Positions 10,443-20,970 of a stretch of DNA of 64,000 bases are shown here, piece after piece (position 1 is the stretch's first letter; each line of letters opens with the position of its first letter). The DNA is from Halocynthiibacter sp. SDUM655004 (lineage in GTDB: Bacteria > Pseudomonadota > Alphaproteobacteria > Rhodobacterales > Rhodobacteraceae), in the NCBI RefSeq assembly GCF_026015885.1, contig NZ_JAPDUG010000001.1, positions 1,512,914 through 1,576,913 of the forward strand, given 5' to 3'. The notes beneath the pieces were generated by a model. The model was not told the DNA's origin. It saw only the letters and a program-made list of their open reading frames with translations, and searched no databases. The position numbers and the translations under genes are program-made.

Positions 10443-11819
10443 CTAGAAAAAGTCGATCGAGACCTGCAACAGGCGCTCGACCTCGGGCACATCGGCCGCC
10501 ATTGCAAACATCGCGATCACATCACCATCCTCAATCCGTAGGTCACCGGAGGGCCGCATTAGTTTCGCGCCCTTCTTAACCGCTCCGACCAAAACGCCTT
10601 CAGGGAAGTTGATGTCGCGGATATGCTGGCCCGAGATAGGCGACGTCGAGAGAACCTGCGCTTCGATGACTTCGGCTTCAGCGTCGCCGATGGAATAAAC
10701 ACCACGCACCCGCCCGTGGCGGATATGGCGCAAAATCGAACTCACCGTTGTGGCCCGTGGGTTGATGTAGGCGTCAATGCCCATTGGCCCAAGCAACGGC
10801 AGTAGCGTCGGGTCGTTCACCAAACAGATCGACATCGGGCAGCCCATTCCCTTGGCGCGGAGCGCGGCGAGCAGGTTGGTTTTGTCGTCCTCGGTCACAG
10901 TCAGGATGGCGTCAGAGCGGCTGATGCCTGCTTCGGTCAACAGTTCGGGGCTAAGCCCATCACCATTCAAAACAATTGTGCGCTCCAACGCGTCTGCGGC
11001 CATCTCGGCACGCTCCCGCGAACGTTCAATCACCTTTGCGCGTATGCGGGTTGCGCGCTTCTCAAGCGCCTGAGCAACCGCAAGGCCAACGTTGCCGCCG
11101 CCCACAAGCACAACGCGTTCTTGCTTCTTCTGTGTCTTGCCAAACACCTCGAGCGTTCGGGCAACGTCCTCGGTATTGGTGAACACGTAGATCTGATCAC
11201 CGGCAAAAAGCTGGTCATTGGCCTCGGGCGCAAACAGCGTGCCCTTGCGACGAACCCCAACAACAATCGCAGAGAGCGTCGAAAACAGATCGGTCAATTG
11301 CCGCAAAGGCGTATGAACAACGGGGCAATCGTCATCAAGCTGAATGCCAAGAAGCTGGCTGTCGCCATCTAGGAAACTCTCGGTATCAAATGCCGATGGC
11401 GCAGCAAGACGGCTCAACGCGGCTTCGGCCACCTCGCGTTCGGGCGAAATCACCACGTCGATCGGCATGTGGTCCCGCCGATAAAGATCAGAGTAAATCG
11501 CATCCAGATAAGATTGGCTGCGCAAGCGCGCAATTTTTCGCGGAATCGCGAAGACCGAGTGAGCCACCTGACAGGTGACCATATTCACCTCGTCAGAATG
11601 GGTCGCTGCGATGATCATATCCGCGTCCCGCGCCCCTGCCCGCTCTAGGATATCGGGATAGCTGGCAAAACCGGCGATCCCTTGTACTTCGAGCGTATCG
11701 GTGGCGCGATGAACGAGATCGGGATTGTTATCAACAACAGTAACGTCGTTGCGCTCCCCAGAGAGATGACGGGCAATCTGCCAGCCCACCTGACCAGCTC
11801 CGCAAATGATGACCTTCAT
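10443..11819 (-). CDS. trkA: Trk potassium transporter regulatory subunit TrkA
   Basis: TrkA is the cytoplasmic NAD/ATP-binding ring that gates TrkH. The 458-residue protein has two tandem RCK units, each with a Rossmann fold: MKVIICGAGQVGWQIARHL at the start and VVLVGGGNVGLAVAQAL near residue 235. Each is followed by a TrkA_C domain, the second ending in GDVIAMFAMAADVPEVERLL. The ATG at 11819 is preceded by an in-frame TTG; the ATG is preferred because AAGGATCG precedes it. ntrYX-trkAH order is common in alphaproteobacteria. Confidence 0.95.
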   Translation of the reverse strand: MKVIICGAGQVGWQIARHLSGERNDVTVVDNNPDLVHRATDTLEVQGIAGFASYPDILERAGARDADMIIAATHSDEVNMVTCQVAHSVFAIPRKIARLRSQSYLDAIYSDLYRRDHMPIDVVISPEREVAEAALSRLAAPSAFDTESFLDGDSQLLGIQLDDDCPVVHTPLRQLTDLFSTLSAIVVGVRRKGTLFAPEANDQLFAGDQIYVFTNTEDVARTLEVFGKTQKKQERVVLVGGGNVGLAVAQALEKRATRIRAKVIERSRERAEMAADALERTIVLNGDGLSPELLTEAGISRSDAILTVTEDDKTNLLAALRAKGMGCPMSICLVNDPTLLPLLGPMGIDAYINPRATTVSSILRHIRHGRVRGVYSIGDAEAEVIEAQVLSTSPISGQHIRDINFPEGVLVGAVKKGAKLMRPSGDLRIEDGDVIAMFAMAADVPEVERLLQVSIDFF

Positions 11820-11911
11820 CAAACGATCCTTCTGTGCCGCATTATCCGGCCCAATCTATGGCGCATGAACCGCGCGGCGTCAAACCCACGGTATCACGCG
11901 CCAATTCCGGA

Positions 11912-13324
11912 TTACGCCTGCTCGTCAGCGACCTCATCCACATGGGCAACACGCGCGCCGGTCTTGTTGCTGGTCACAATCCCAAGCGATTTAAGCTTTC
12001 GGTGCAAAGCACTGCGTTCCATTCCAACGAATGTCGCGGTGCGGCTGATGTTTCCGCCAAAGCGATTGATTTGGGTCATCAGGTATTCCCGCTCGAACAA
12101 CTCGCGCGCCTCGCGCAATGGCAAGGTTGCAAGACCAGCCGATAGGATCACCCCTGCACCATCGCCTTCAGGCTCACTTTGTTGTGGAAGCTCACTGGCA
12201 TCGATCGGGCCGTTGTCGTTGCCAAGGATCAAGATGCGTTCAACCACATTCTTGAGTTGGCGCACGTTGCCTGGCCACGGCATTGTTTGCAGCAGAGCCT
12301 TGGCTTCACCCGTAAGTTCGCGCAGAGGCAAACCCTGATCGCGGTTAAACTTCGCGATAAAGGCTTCGGCAAGTTCAGGAATATCCTCGCGACGATCTTC
12401 AAGAGATGGGACCGTGATCGGAACAACGTTCAGGCGGTGATATAGCTCCTGACGGAAATTTCCGATGTCAATTTCGGCTTGCAAGTCCCTGTTTGAACTC
12501 GAAATAACGCGAATATCTACGCGCACATTGTCACTGCCGCCAACGCGCTGAAACTGCTGATCAACCAACACGCGCAAAATCTTAGATTGGGTTCCAAGAG
12601 GCATATCCGCGACTTCGTCAAAATAGATTACGCCGCCGTGGGCCTGCTCCAACAATCCCGGCTCAACGCCGCGCTCCGCGGTTTCCCGACCGAAAAGAAC
12701 TTCTTCCATCCGTTCCGGCTCAATCGAAGCAGAATTCACAACGATGAACGGCGCATTGGCGCGGTCGCTGTTGGCATGAATGAACCGCGCGGCGATCTCT
12801 TTGCCTGCACCACCCGGACCAGTCAGCATCACGCGCCCGTTAGACTTTGTTACCTTTTCAAGGTTAGATTTCAATGCTTTAAACGCCGAACTTGACCCGA
12901 GCATCTCGGCGCTTGAAACATCCCGACGTCGCAACTCGTTGTTCTCGCGCCGCAGACGCGATGTCTCCATCGCGCGGGTTATGACAACCATCAACTGATC
13001 AATATTGAACGGTTTTTCAATAAAGTCGTAAGCCCCCTGTTTAATCGCGGCCACCGCAATCTCGATGTTGCCGTGCCCAGAGATAATCACAATCGGAATA
13101 TCGGGGTTGTCACGCTTCGTTGCCTTGAGGATATCGATACCGTCCATCCGGCTGTCCTTTAGCCAGATATCCAAGATCATCAGGCCCGGAGGCTCTGCGT
13201 TGATCTGCTCCATACACTCGTCGGAGTTACTTGCAAGACGGGTCGTAAACCCTTCATCTTTAAGGATATCCGAAATCAACTCGCGGATATCTCTTTCGTC
13301 ATCAACGATTAGAATGTCGCTCAT
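11912..13324 (-). CDS. ntrX: Nitrogen-assimilation response regulator NtrX (no GAFTGA motif)
   Basis: NtrX is the response regulator of the NtrY kinase, linked to nitrogen, redox and envelope control in alphaproteobacteria. The 470-residue protein has a receiver domain (DD at 8-9, phospho-acceptor D52 in MILDIWL), an AAA+ domain with GPGGAGKE as Walker A and GVIYFDEVADM as Walker B, and a C-terminal Fis-type HTH (ISRTATFVGMERSALHRKLKSLG). Where sigma-54 activators carry GAFTGA, this protein has LFGRETAERGVEPGLLEQ, so it should not act on sigma-54 in the classical way. Its ATG overlaps the ntrY stop (ATGA). Confidence 0.94.
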   Translation of the reverse strand: MSDILIVDDERDIRELISDILKDEGFTTRLASNSDECMEQINAEPPGLMILDIWLKDSRMDGIDILKATKRDNPDIPIVIISGHGNIEIAVAAIKQGAYDFIEKPFNIDQLMVVITRAMETSRLRRENNELRRRDVSSAEMLGSSSAFKALKSNLEKVTKSNGRVMLTGPGGAGKEIAARFIHANSDRANAPFIVVNSASIEPERMEEVLFGRETAERGVEPGLLEQAHGGVIYFDEVADMPLGTQSKILRVLVDQQFQRVGGSDNVRVDIRVISSSNRDLQAEIDIGNFRQELYHRLNVVPITVPSLEDRREDIPELAEAFIAKFNRDQGLPLRELTGEAKALLQTMPWPGNVRQLKNVVERILILGNDNGPIDASELPQQSEPEGDGAGVILSAGLATLPLREARELFEREYLMTQINRFGGNISRTATFVGMERSALHRKLKSLGIVTSNKTGARVAHVDEVADEQA

Positions 13325-15570
13325 TGTCCTACCTCTCTTCCTGTTGTCGCAGCAGACCACGGGAGAGTGATCGCCACACAAGCGCCTGCACGCTCGGTAT
13401 TGCCAAATTTCTCTGCATCAAGGAGCGCCAGCGTACCGCCGTGCTCCTCAACGATTTTCTTCACGATGGGTAAGCCAAGGCCTGTCCCCTTATCGCGGGT
13501 TGTTACATAGGGCTCAAAGAGCCGCGTCCTGTCGGCGGGGAAGCCAATGCCGTTATCGGAAATACGCACCGTCCATTCGGACTCATTGGTTTCAACCTCT
13601 ATCCGAACCTGTGGATCAAAGCCTTCTGGTACGCCTTTTTCCATATGAGTTTCAACACCTTCCCCAGCGTTCTTAATAATATTTGTTAGCGCTTGGGCGA
13701 TCATTGTTGCGTCGACATCAGACATACACGGACCATCCGGCACTTCTGCGGAAAGCGTAACTTCGCCCAATGCGCCAGTTTGCAAAACAACGGCGTCTCG
13801 CAGCAATTCATTCAGATCATGCTCGCGCAATTCTGGCTCTGGCATCCGCGCAAACTTAGAGAACTCGTCTACAATGCGGCGAAGATCATCGGTCTTGCGC
13901 ACGATCACTTCGGTCATCTGAGCGAGTGTTTCGGCGTCTGCTTCCTCAAGCCGGGGCGAGAATTTGCGTTTGATCCGCTCGGCAGAAAGCTGGATGGGTG
14001 TTAGCGGGTTCTTGATTTCATGGGCAATCCGCCGCGCTACATCCCCCCAAGCTGCCATACGCTGCGCGGTTACAAGGTCTGTCACATCGTCAAAGGCGAT
14101 CACATAGCCCTCTAGCCCACCTTCGCTGTTCCGCCGTGGTGAAATCCGCACCAACAGGTTCTCTAGCTTGCCGTCGCGCGTTACGCGAACCTCTTCCTGA
14201 GCAATTTCGGCGCGGGATTTACGCGTGCGTTCAAAAAACGCGCCAAACTCGGGAACGGCGACGGCAATCTGTTCATCGCCAGCATTGCTCGACAAAGCCA
14301 GCAGACGCCGTGCGGAGCGGTTCACAAAGTCCACGCGCCCCTCGGCGTCAAGCCCGACAACACCTGAGGTGACGGAATTCAGCACCGAGTCAAACTGACG
14401 ACGGCGCGCCTCAATCTGGCGTGTGTTATCAAGCAAGGCTTCGCGCTGATCACGCAGTTGGCGCATCATTTGGTTAAAGTAGCGGCCGAGCATTGCGATT
14501 TCATCGTCGCCGCGTTCCTCAAGGACCTGAACAGACATATCGCCCGAGCCAACGCGCTGTGCCGCGCTGGTCAATCGGCCCACGGGACGCGACAGGCGCT
14601 CGGCAAACCACAGGCCAAGCCAGATCGCTGCCAAGATCAGAATAACTGCAAAGCCGAGGTATAAGAGACCGAATTCAAAGAGAATTTTGCCACGGTCTTT
14701 TTCAAGCTGTTGATACAGCGACACGGTTTCTTGTGTCTCGTCCAGCAGGTTCAAAATCTCTCCATCGACATCGCGGGACACGTATAAATAACGGTCAAGC
14801 AAGCCCGACAATGCAACCAAGGCGCGGAATTCGTTGTTGTTCCAATCGCGGATGACTACGGTTTCCCCAGCATCGGCGCGGGCAAGATCGTCGTCACTTG
14901 GGCGTTCGTAATCAAATAGATATGACCGAACGCCGCGGGCTCGGATTTCACCGGCCCCGTCAATCACAAAAGCTTCGCGGAAGTTGCGATTCACCTCTTG
15001 CTGGGCTTCGTTAAGGAATTCACGCAGATCACCATCGGGCGTGCGCACGCTGCCCAATGCGTTGAGGTTGATACGGTCTGCGAGAGCTTCGGCATCGGTC
15101 ACGAGAAAACGGTGGTGCTCCGCCTCATAGGCTTGTGCAGCATCGAGCGAAGATGAAACCACTTCCCGCACACGCTCGGAAAACCAGCCCTCGATCCCGA
15201 CATTCACCGTAAGCATCGCAAAAACAGCAACCAGAATAGTCGGCAAGAGCGCCACAACCGCGAAAACGCCGGTCAAACGTAGGTGAAGCCGCGATCCAGC
15301 AGATTTCGCCCGCCTTGCTGCAATCATCTGCACCACCCGTTGCAACACGAGCGAGGCCACAAGCAGCGCATAGACCAAATCGGCCAAGAGAATCAGGCGG
15401 AGCGCAGTTGGCCCAGCGGCCACCTCATAGGGGCCAAGCACAACAAACGTCGCCGCTGCCAATATCGGGCCAAGAACGACCAATCCCAGAGTTGCGATGT
15501 TCTGAAATTTTCGTTGCCGGCGCAGCCGACTAAGCCTGTTTATCGTCGCACTTTGTCCCAAAATTGGCAC
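13321..15570 (-). CDS. ntrY: Membrane sensor histidine kinase NtrY
   Basis: NtrY is the membrane-bound kinase partner of NtrX. About 749 residues carry several N-terminal transmembrane segments (ATLGLVVLGPILAAATFVVLG, LILLADLVYALLVASLVLQ, VFAVVALLPTILVAVFAML), a periplasmic region, another helix, HAMP, a PAS domain, the HisKA H-box [20 protein letters not shown] and a HATPase domain with the DNGIGF and GTGLGLP boxes. I place the start at the GTG at 15570, with GGAGG five bases upstream. A GTG at 15612 would add 14 residues without a good ribosome site. It is translationally coupled to ntrX. Confidence 0.93.
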   Translation of the reverse strand: MPILGQSATINRLSRLRRQRKFQNIATLGLVVLGPILAAATFVVLGPYEVAAGPTALRLILLADLVYALLVASLVLQRVVQMIAARRAKSAGSRLHLRLTGVFAVVALLPTILVAVFAMLTVNVGIEGWFSERVREVVSSSLDAAQAYEAEHHRFLVTDAEALADRINLNALGSVRTPDGDLREFLNEAQQEVNRNFREAFVIDGAGEIRARGVRSYLFDYERPSDDDLARADAGETVVIRDWNNNEFRALVALSGLLDRYLYVSRDVDGEILNLLDETQETVSLYQQLEKDRGKILFEFGLLYLGFAVILILAAIWLGLWFAERLSRPVGRLTSAAQRVGSGDMSVQVLEERGDDEIAMLGRYFNQMMRQLRDQREALLDNTRQIEARRRQFDSVLNSVTSGVVGLDAEGRVDFVNRSARRLLALSSNAGDEQIAVAVPEFGAFFERTRKSRAEIAQEEVRVTRDGKLENLLVRISPRRNSEGGLEGYVIAFDDVTDLVTAQRMAAWGDVARRIAHEIKNPLTPIQLSAERIKRKFSPRLEEADAETLAQMTEVIVRKTDDLRRIVDEFSKFARMPEPELREHDLNELLRDAVVLQTGALGEVTLSAEVPDGPCMSDVDATMIAQALTNIIKNAGEGVETHMEKGVPEGFDPQVRIEVETNESEWTVRISDNGIGFPADRTRLFEPYVTTRDKGTGLGLPIVKKIVEEHGGTLALLDAEKFGNTERAGACVAITLPWSAATTGREVGQ

Positions 15571-15669
15571 TGTGCCCTCCAAAGATGATGTGGCCCCATG
15601 TGTGACCACCACAACATACCCACTGCTTTTCTATGGCCGCAGCCTTATTGTCACGGGTATGTTGCTCTT

Positions 15670-17046
15670 TTACATCAATTTGCGACGGCGTGTCACGCTA
15701 ATTTCGAGGTCTGTGATCTTCTTTCTGAGGGTGTTTCGGTTAATTCCAAGCAAGTCCGCGCACTTAGCCTGATTTCCACCTGTCGCATCCAAGGCGATTT
15801 CGATCAATGGTGTCTCGATTTCGCGCAGAATCCGCTGATAAACGCCGGGTGGCGGCAAGACACCGCCGTGAAGATCAAAGTAGCGGCGCAGATGTTTTGC
15901 TACCGATGCAGACAGCAATTCGCCCTCGGCTCCTGTGCTGGTCGGCTCCATTGCAGGCTGGTTGCCCAACACAAGCTCGACCTCGGGGACGGTGATTTCT
16001 TCTTCAACGGATGTAACGACCAGACGACGGATCGTGTTTTCCAACTGCCGTACGTTGCCCGGCCAGCTATATGCGCGGATCATCTCCATCGCATCCTGCC
16101 CAAGACGGCGGACCGGCGCACCTTCACGCTCTGCTTTCGCGAGGAAATGGTTTGCCAGCAACGGAATGTCATCCACCCGCTCGCGCAGCGCAGGTACGGT
16201 CACTGTCACGCCACAGAGGCGGTAATAGAGATCTTGCCGAATCTCGCCACTTTCCATTTTCTGGCTTAAGTTGGTTTGGCTGGTCGCCATGATGCGCGGG
16301 GCATTGTCGCCGAAACTGTCGAGCATTCGAACAACACGTGCTTGGGAATCCGCATCCAAATCACCAACTTCATCAAACAGGATCGAGCCACCCTTTGCGC
16401 GAGAAACTACTGTAGCTGGGCCATCCATCCCTTTGAGATCATTCGCACTTACCACAACAAAGGGCAGCGTTCGACGGTCTGAGAAATCGTGGATTGCGCG
16501 CGCGATCAATGACTTGCCAGTGCCGCTTTCGCCAGAAATCATCACAGAGAGATCGGTGTTCATCACCCGCGCAACGAGCCGATAAAGCGCCTGCATTTGA
16601 GGCGTACGGCCAACCAACGGCAGATCGTCGGAAGCGCCCTCTTGCTGGGTATCGTCGTCTCGTTTGGCGTTGCGCGCACGACGTTTAATCTCAAGGCCAC
16701 GGGCCGCCCGCTTCATCAGATCAGGAAGATCGAACGGCTTGGGCAGGTAATCATAGGCCTCGGCCTCGGCGGCCTGAATAGCGGTCATGATGGTGTTTTG
16801 CGCCGAAATCACAATCACCGGCAGGCCGGGGCGAAGCTCGCCAATTTTCGGCAGCGCTTCGAGGCCGTTTCCGTCGGGCATCATGACGTCGGAAATCACG
16901 AGGTCGCCCTTCCCTTCCTCGACCCAACGCATCAGCGTCATCAAAGAAGACGTGGCATGGACCTTACAGCCCGCTCGGGTCAAAGCTTGGGTCAGGACGG
17001 TACGAATTGTACGATCATCATCTGCGACTAGAACTGTCCCATCCAT
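15670..17046 (-). CDS. ntrC: Nitrogen regulator NtrC lacking the sigma-54 contact loop
   Basis: NtrC is activated by phosphorylation from NtrB under nitrogen limitation and switches on nitrogen-scavenging genes. The 458-residue protein has a receiver domain with D53 in [10 protein letters not shown], an AAA+ domain with SGESGTGKS (171-179) and ILFDEVGDL (222-230), and a C-terminal Fis-type HTH ([19 protein letters not shown]). Between residues 200 and 220, where the family has the ELFGHEKGAFTGA loop, this protein reads [20 protein letters not shown]. The loop is therefore deleted, as known for Rhodobacter NtrC, which works with the housekeeping sigma factor. Its start codon shares one base with the ntrB stop. 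Confidence 0.95.
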   Translation of the reverse strand: MDGTVLVADDDRTIRTVLTQALTRAGCKVHATSSLMTLMRWVEEGKGDLVISDVMMPDGNGLEALPKIGELRPGLPVIVISAQNTIMTAIQAAEAEAYDYLPKPFDLPDLMKRAARGLEIKRRARNAKRDDDTQQEGASDDLPLVGRTPQMQALYRLVARVMNTDLSVMISGESGTGKSLIARAIHDFSDRRTLPFVVVSANDLKGMDGPATVVSRAKGGSILFDEVGDLDADSQARVVRMLDSFGDNAPRIMATSQTNLSQKMESGEIRQDLYYRLCGVTVTVPALRERVDDIPLLANHFLAKAEREGAPVRRLGQDAMEMIRAYSWPGNVRQLENTIRRLVVTSVEEEITVPEVELVLGNQPAMEPTSTGAEGELLSASVAKHLRRYFDLHGGVLPPPGVYQRILREIETPLIEIALDATGGNQAKCADLLGINRNTLRKKITDLEISVTRRRKLM

Positions 17047-18140
17047 CAGGCGGTCTCCACTTCGGTTTGTTCAAATTTCGGGGCAACAGGCAAGGAGATG
17101 CGGAACACGGTTCTGCCTGGCGCCGAGTCAACGGCGATCCATCCCTGATGCTCGGATATGATTTTGCTCACAAGCGCGAGGCCAAGGCCGGTTCCGTTTT
17201 CGCGGCCCGAGACAAAGGGTTCGAACACATCGCTTGCAATTTCGGCCGGTAATCCCGGACCATCATCAATGATTTCGATTTGCAGCGGCACAGAACCAGA
17301 GCCATCGGCACGGCGCAGGCGCATCGAGTTTTCATAGAATGTATGAATGCGGATTTTACCGCCCGCTTTATTGGCTTCGGACGCATTCTTGAGCAGATTT
17401 AGGAACACCTGCTGAAGCTGGTCAGCATCTCCCCAAGTCGCGGGGAGCGAGGGATCGTAATCCTCAACGATATCCATATGTGCACCAAAACCGACCATGG
17501 CCGAACGGCGGGCGCGATCCAGAACATCGTGGATATTCACGGCCTTACACTGCGGCATGAGCACATTGCCGAATTGCTCCACCTGCTCCAGCAGCTTCAC
17601 GATGCGGCGTGTTTCAGCAACGATCAGATCAGTCATTTCCTGATCTTCTACACTGAGGTTCATCGACAAAAGTTGCGCAGCACCCGTGATGCCAGCAAGC
17701 GGGTTCTTGATTTCATGGGCCAGCATTTCGGCCATGCCGATCGCAGATTTGGCTGCTGACTTTACCGAGTGGCTGCGCCCTAAGCGCCCTGCGATCTCGC
17801 GCGGAGAAATCAGCAAGAGAACCTTGGCCGAAGTTTCCCCGCCAACGAGAGAAAGTGGCGCGATTTGAATGTTACAGAGAACCGGCGGGCGGTCGCCGCC
17901 GCCGACGTCCACGTCATTGATAAATAGCGCGGACCGATCTTTGCGCACGCGCTCAAACGAACTTTCAAGCGGCGCGTCAATCATGACCTTGTCCCAAACA
18001 GGTGCGCCGTGCAGCGTTTTGGCCGATGTATTGAGAAAACTCTCGGCCACAGGGTTACAATCCTCGATATGATCGTCTGCGTCGAGAATGAAGGCCGGAA
18101 TGGGCAAGGAGGCCCAAAAGTCGATGTTGGAGTCCGTCAT
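17046..18140 (-). CDS. ntrB: Nitrogen-sensing histidine kinase NtrB (cytoplasmic)
   Basis: NtrB is the soluble kinase/phosphatase that sets NtrC phosphorylation according to PII signals. The 364-residue protein has an N-terminal PAS domain ([20 protein letters not shown]), the phospho-acceptor H142 in [10 protein letters not shown], a HATPase_c domain with [16 protein letters not shown] and GTGLGLAL, and no transmembrane segment. It overlaps dusB by four bases (ATGA) and ntrC by one base, so dusB-ntrB-ntrC is a tightly coupled operon, the classic nifR3-ntrBC arrangement. Confidence 0.95.
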   Translation of the reverse strand: MTDSNIDFWASLPIPAFILDADDHIEDCNPVAESFLNTSAKTLHGAPVWDKVMIDAPLESSFERVRKDRSALFINDVDVGGGDRPPVLCNIQIAPLSLVGGETSAKVLLLISPREIAGRLGRSHSVKSAAKSAIGMAEMLAHEIKNPLAGITGAAQLLSMNLSVEDQEMTDLIVAETRRIVKLLEQVEQFGNVLMPQCKAVNIHDVLDRARRSAMVGFGAHMDIVEDYDPSLPATWGDADQLQQVFLNLLKNASEANKAGGKIRIHTFYENSMRLRRADGSGSVPLQIEIIDDGPGLPAEIASDVFEPFVSGRENGTGLGLALVSKIISEHQGWIAVDSAPGRTVFRISLPVAPKFEQTEVETA

Positions 18141-19120
18141 GCTGCGATCCTGTCATGCGGTAAGAGCGCCTCTGGCAGGCGCGTCAGAACGGCGGCGGGC
18201 GCGCGTTCAGTCAGTATGGATTTTCGAAGGTCAGGCGGCGTTTGGACGCGATCCATGTACCACCCCAAATGTTTGCGCGCGACACGACCGCCAAGCGTTT
18301 CCCCATAAAACGAGAGCATCTCTTCGTAATGGGCAGCGACCATATCGGCAAAACCCGCGCCCTCTGGCACCTCGGGTTCATCCGTTCCATAGAGGGCGGC
18401 TGACACTTGTGCTAGCACCCATGGTTGCCCCTGCGCGCCGCGCCCGATCATCACACCATCTGCGCCGGATTTCTCAAGGGCAGTGCGCGCGGTTTCGGGA
18501 CCAAGGATATCGCCATTCGCAATCACGGGAATGGCGACCGCCTCTTTCACCCTATTGATCGCGGCCCAATCGGCGCGACCTTTGTAAAATTGGCAACGTG
18601 TTCGGCCGTGGATCGTAATCATTTGGATACCAGCAGCTTCTGCCCGTTTGGCAAGTTCCGGTGCATTGAGCAGGTCGTCGTCCCAACCAAGCCGCGTTTT
18701 AAGCGTTGCTGGAATTTTAACAGCCGCGACGACGGCCTCGATCAATGTGAGCGCATGATCCAGATCCTTAAGCAGTGCCGATCCGGAATAGCCGTTTACA
18801 ACCTTTTTGGCGGGGCAGCCCATATTGATATCAATCAGACGCGCACCATTGCTTTCAACCATACGCGCGGCCTCGCCCATCCAATAGGCATCCCGCCCCG
18901 CGATTTGCACCGAGGTATTGGCGCTGTCAAACCCAAGCTCGGCGCGTTCGCGGACACCCGGTTTGGCTTGCACCATTTCCTGACTGGCGACCATCTCGCT
19001 TACAACGAGGCCCGCCCCGAATTTTGACACGAGATTCCGGAACGGCAGATCGGTAATACCCGCCAGCGGCGCGAGGAACACCGGTGGGGTCAAATCCAAT
19101 TCTGCGAGTTTTACGGTCAA
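18137..19120 (-). CDS. dusB: tRNA-dihydrouridine synthase DusB (NifR3)
   Basis: DusB is an FMN enzyme that reduces uridine to dihydrouridine in the tRNA D-loop. The 327-residue TIM-barrel shows the family start PPVFLAPLAGITDLPFR, the catalytic cysteine in INMGCPAKKV, the FMN/tRNA motif TIHGRTRCQFYKG and the phosphate-binding GVMIGRGAQGQPW. I chose the TTG at 19120, with AAGGA 7 bases upstream. An upstream TTG at 19168 would add 16 residues but has no ribosome site. It is the first gene of the ntrBC operon. Confidence 0.93.
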   Translation of the reverse strand: MTVKLAELDLTPPVFLAPLAGITDLPFRNLVSKFGAGLVVSEMVASQEMVQAKPGVRERAELGFDSANTSVQIAGRDAYWMGEAARMVESNGARLIDINMGCPAKKVVNGYSGSALLKDLDHALTLIEAVVAAVKIPATLKTRLGWDDDLLNAPELAKRAEAAGIQMITIHGRTRCQFYKGRADWAAINRVKEAVAIPVIANGDILGPETARTALEKSGADGVMIGRGAQGQPWVLAQVSAALYGTDEPEVPEGAGFADMVAAHYEEMLSFYGETLGGRVARKHLGWYMDRVQTPPDLRKSILTERAPAAVLTRLPEALLPHDRIAA

Positions 19121-19288
19121 ACGCTTAATCCTTGTGCATTTGCTCTTTGCTACCGCTCTAAAACACAATTGGCAATTCTACCGATTGGTAAAATGCAACA
19201 AAAACACGCAATGCCTATTTTTTAATCACACCCCCATGGAGCACAATCTGTCGTTGTTATCAATTCGCGATTTGCCTAGAGATACCCC

Positions 19289-20479
19289 ATGACGAACGCA
19301 CAAATTCCAACCGGAGCACCGGACAAGATGAAAGTGGCCGCGCTCATCGTCGCCGCTGGAAGCGGGAGCAGGATGGGCGGCGGATTGCCAAAGCAATTCC
19401 GCTTGCTGGCGGGACGACCTGTGCTGCTCCACACGGTTGAGATATTTGCAAGGCATCCGGATGTGGCATCGGTCACGGTTGTGCATGCCGCTGACACCGA
19501 AGAAACGACGCGGGATTGCCTTAACGATATAGAGAATGTCGGTTTTACAATCGGCGGTAAAAGCCGCGCAGCCTCTGTTGCGCTTGGGCTTACCGCTCTT
19601 CCATCGGGCACGACGCATGTGCTGATACATGACGGCGCACGCTGTTTGACCTGCCGTGCCGTGATCGACGGGGTTATCGCAGCACTAGCCGATTCAGACG
19701 CTGCTGCCCCTGCCCTTGCTGTCACCGATGCACTCTGGCGTGGAGAAGACGCACAGGTGACTGGCATGCAATCGCGCGACGGGCTTTTTCGCGCCCAGAC
19801 ACCACAGGGCTTTGCCCTTGCCCCTATCCGCGCAGCGCATGAAAACGGCACACACGAGGCTGCAGACGATGTAGAGCTGGCCCTTGGCCATGGTATTGAC
19901 GTCACCATCACCCAAGGGGATGAGGACAACATCAAGCTTACCTACCCGCAGGATTTCGCCCGCGCGGAACGCATACTTAAAGAAAGAGAACAAAGATCAA
20001 TGGACATTCGGCTTGGCAACGGATTTGACGTGCATCGATTTGGTGAGGGCAACCATGTGATCCTCTGTGGTGTTGAAATTCCGTTTGGTCGCGGGCTGCA
20101 AGGCCACTCCGATGCCGATGTAGGCATGCATGCGATCACTGATGCCATCTATGGTGCGCTTGGTCAGGGCGACATCGGACAGCACTTCCCGCCGAGCGAG
20201 GCACAGTGGAAAGGTGCAGCAAGCGACATTTTCCTAAAGCACGCCGTTGAGCTGGCACAAGACAGCGGCTTTGCCATTGGAAATGTCGATTGTACGCTGA
20301 TCTGCGAACAACCGAAAATCGGCCCCCGCGCGACAGCTATGCGCGCAAAACTTAGCGAAATCATGGGGTTGGACATTGAACGCATCAGCGTGAAAGCAAC
20401 AACCTCCGAACGCCTCGGCTTTACTGGCCGCGAAGAAGGGATCGCCGCGCTTGCCACGGCGACATTGGTGAAATCATGA
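19289..20479 (+). CDS. ispDF: Bifunctional IspD/IspF isoprenoid enzyme
   Basis: This fusion catalyses two non-consecutive MEP-pathway steps: CTP-dependent formation of CDP-methylerythritol (IspD) and cyclisation to MEcPP (IspF). The 396-residue protein has IspD first, with [19 protein letters not shown] near residue 20 and HDGARCLT near residue 113. IspF begins at about residue 238 with [11 protein letters not shown], followed by GHSDADV and the [17 protein letters not shown] terminal motif. A start at 19328 ([11 protein letters not shown]) is equally possible. It is divergent from dusB and overlaps pgpA by four bases. Confidence 0.95.
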   Translation: MTNAQIPTGAPDKMKVAALIVAAGSGSRMGGGLPKQFRLLAGRPVLLHTVEIFARHPDVASVTVVHAADTEETTRDCLNDIENVGFTIGGKSRAASVALGLTALPSGTTHVLIHDGARCLTCRAVIDGVIAALADSDAAAPALAVTDALWRGEDAQVTGMQSRDGLFRAQTPQGFALAPIRAAHENGTHEAADDVELALGHGIDVTITQGDEDNIKLTYPQDFARAERILKEREQRSMDIRLGNGFDVHRFGEGNHVILCGVEIPFGRGLQGHSDADVGMHAITDAIYGALGQGDIGQHFPPSEAQWKGAASDIFLKHAVELAQDSGFAIGNVDCTLICEQPKIGPRATAMRAKLSEIMGLDIERISVKATTSERLGFTGREEGIAALATATLVKS

Positions 20480-20970
20480 CCGCAACGAAATTGATCGCAA
20501 CTTTCTTTGGCGCCGGACTTCTCAAGCCCGCCCCTGGCACATGGGGCAGCCTCGCCGCCCTACCCGCCGCTTATATTTTACACCTGATCGGTGGCTTTCC
20601 TGTGCTGGCTGTCGCGACCATTGCGGTGATCTTTGTTGGCATTTGGGCGACCAAACAGGAAACTGCGGGAAAAGCGGATCATGACCCAGGCGAGATCGTA
20701 ATTGATGAGGTCGCGGGCATGTGGATCGCGCTTTGGCCCGTGTCTTTTGGGGCTGGGTTTGCCGAAACCACGATGCTCGCGCTTTACCCCGGCATTATAG
20801 TGGCGTTTCTGGCGTTTCGCGCATTTGACATCACCAAACCCGGCCCTGTGGGATGGGCAGACCGCCGCAACGATGCCGTCGGTGTGATGCTTGACGATGT
20901 GATCGCTGGCGTGTTCGCAGCTCTTACCGTTGTTGCATTTGGGGTGATTTACCATATCGTATGGGTATGA
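20476..20970 (+). CDS. pgpA: Phosphatidylglycerophosphatase A
   Basis: PgpA dephosphorylates phosphatidylglycerol phosphate to phosphatidylglycerol at the inner membrane. The 164-residue integral protein begins with the family signature [19 protein letters not shown] and includes [16 protein letters not shown], the acidic active-site region, between hydrophobic segments. It overlaps ispDF by four bases (ATGA) and the next gene by a similar overlap, so the three genes are one transcription unit. Confidence 0.93.
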   Translation: MTATKLIATFFGAGLLKPAPGTWGSLAALPAAYILHLIGGFPVLAVATIAVIFVGIWATKQETAGKADHDPGEIVIDEVAGMWIALWPVSFGAGFAETTMLALYPGIIVAFLAFRAFDITKPGPVGWADRRNDAVGVMLDDVIAGVFAALTVVAFGVIYHIVWV

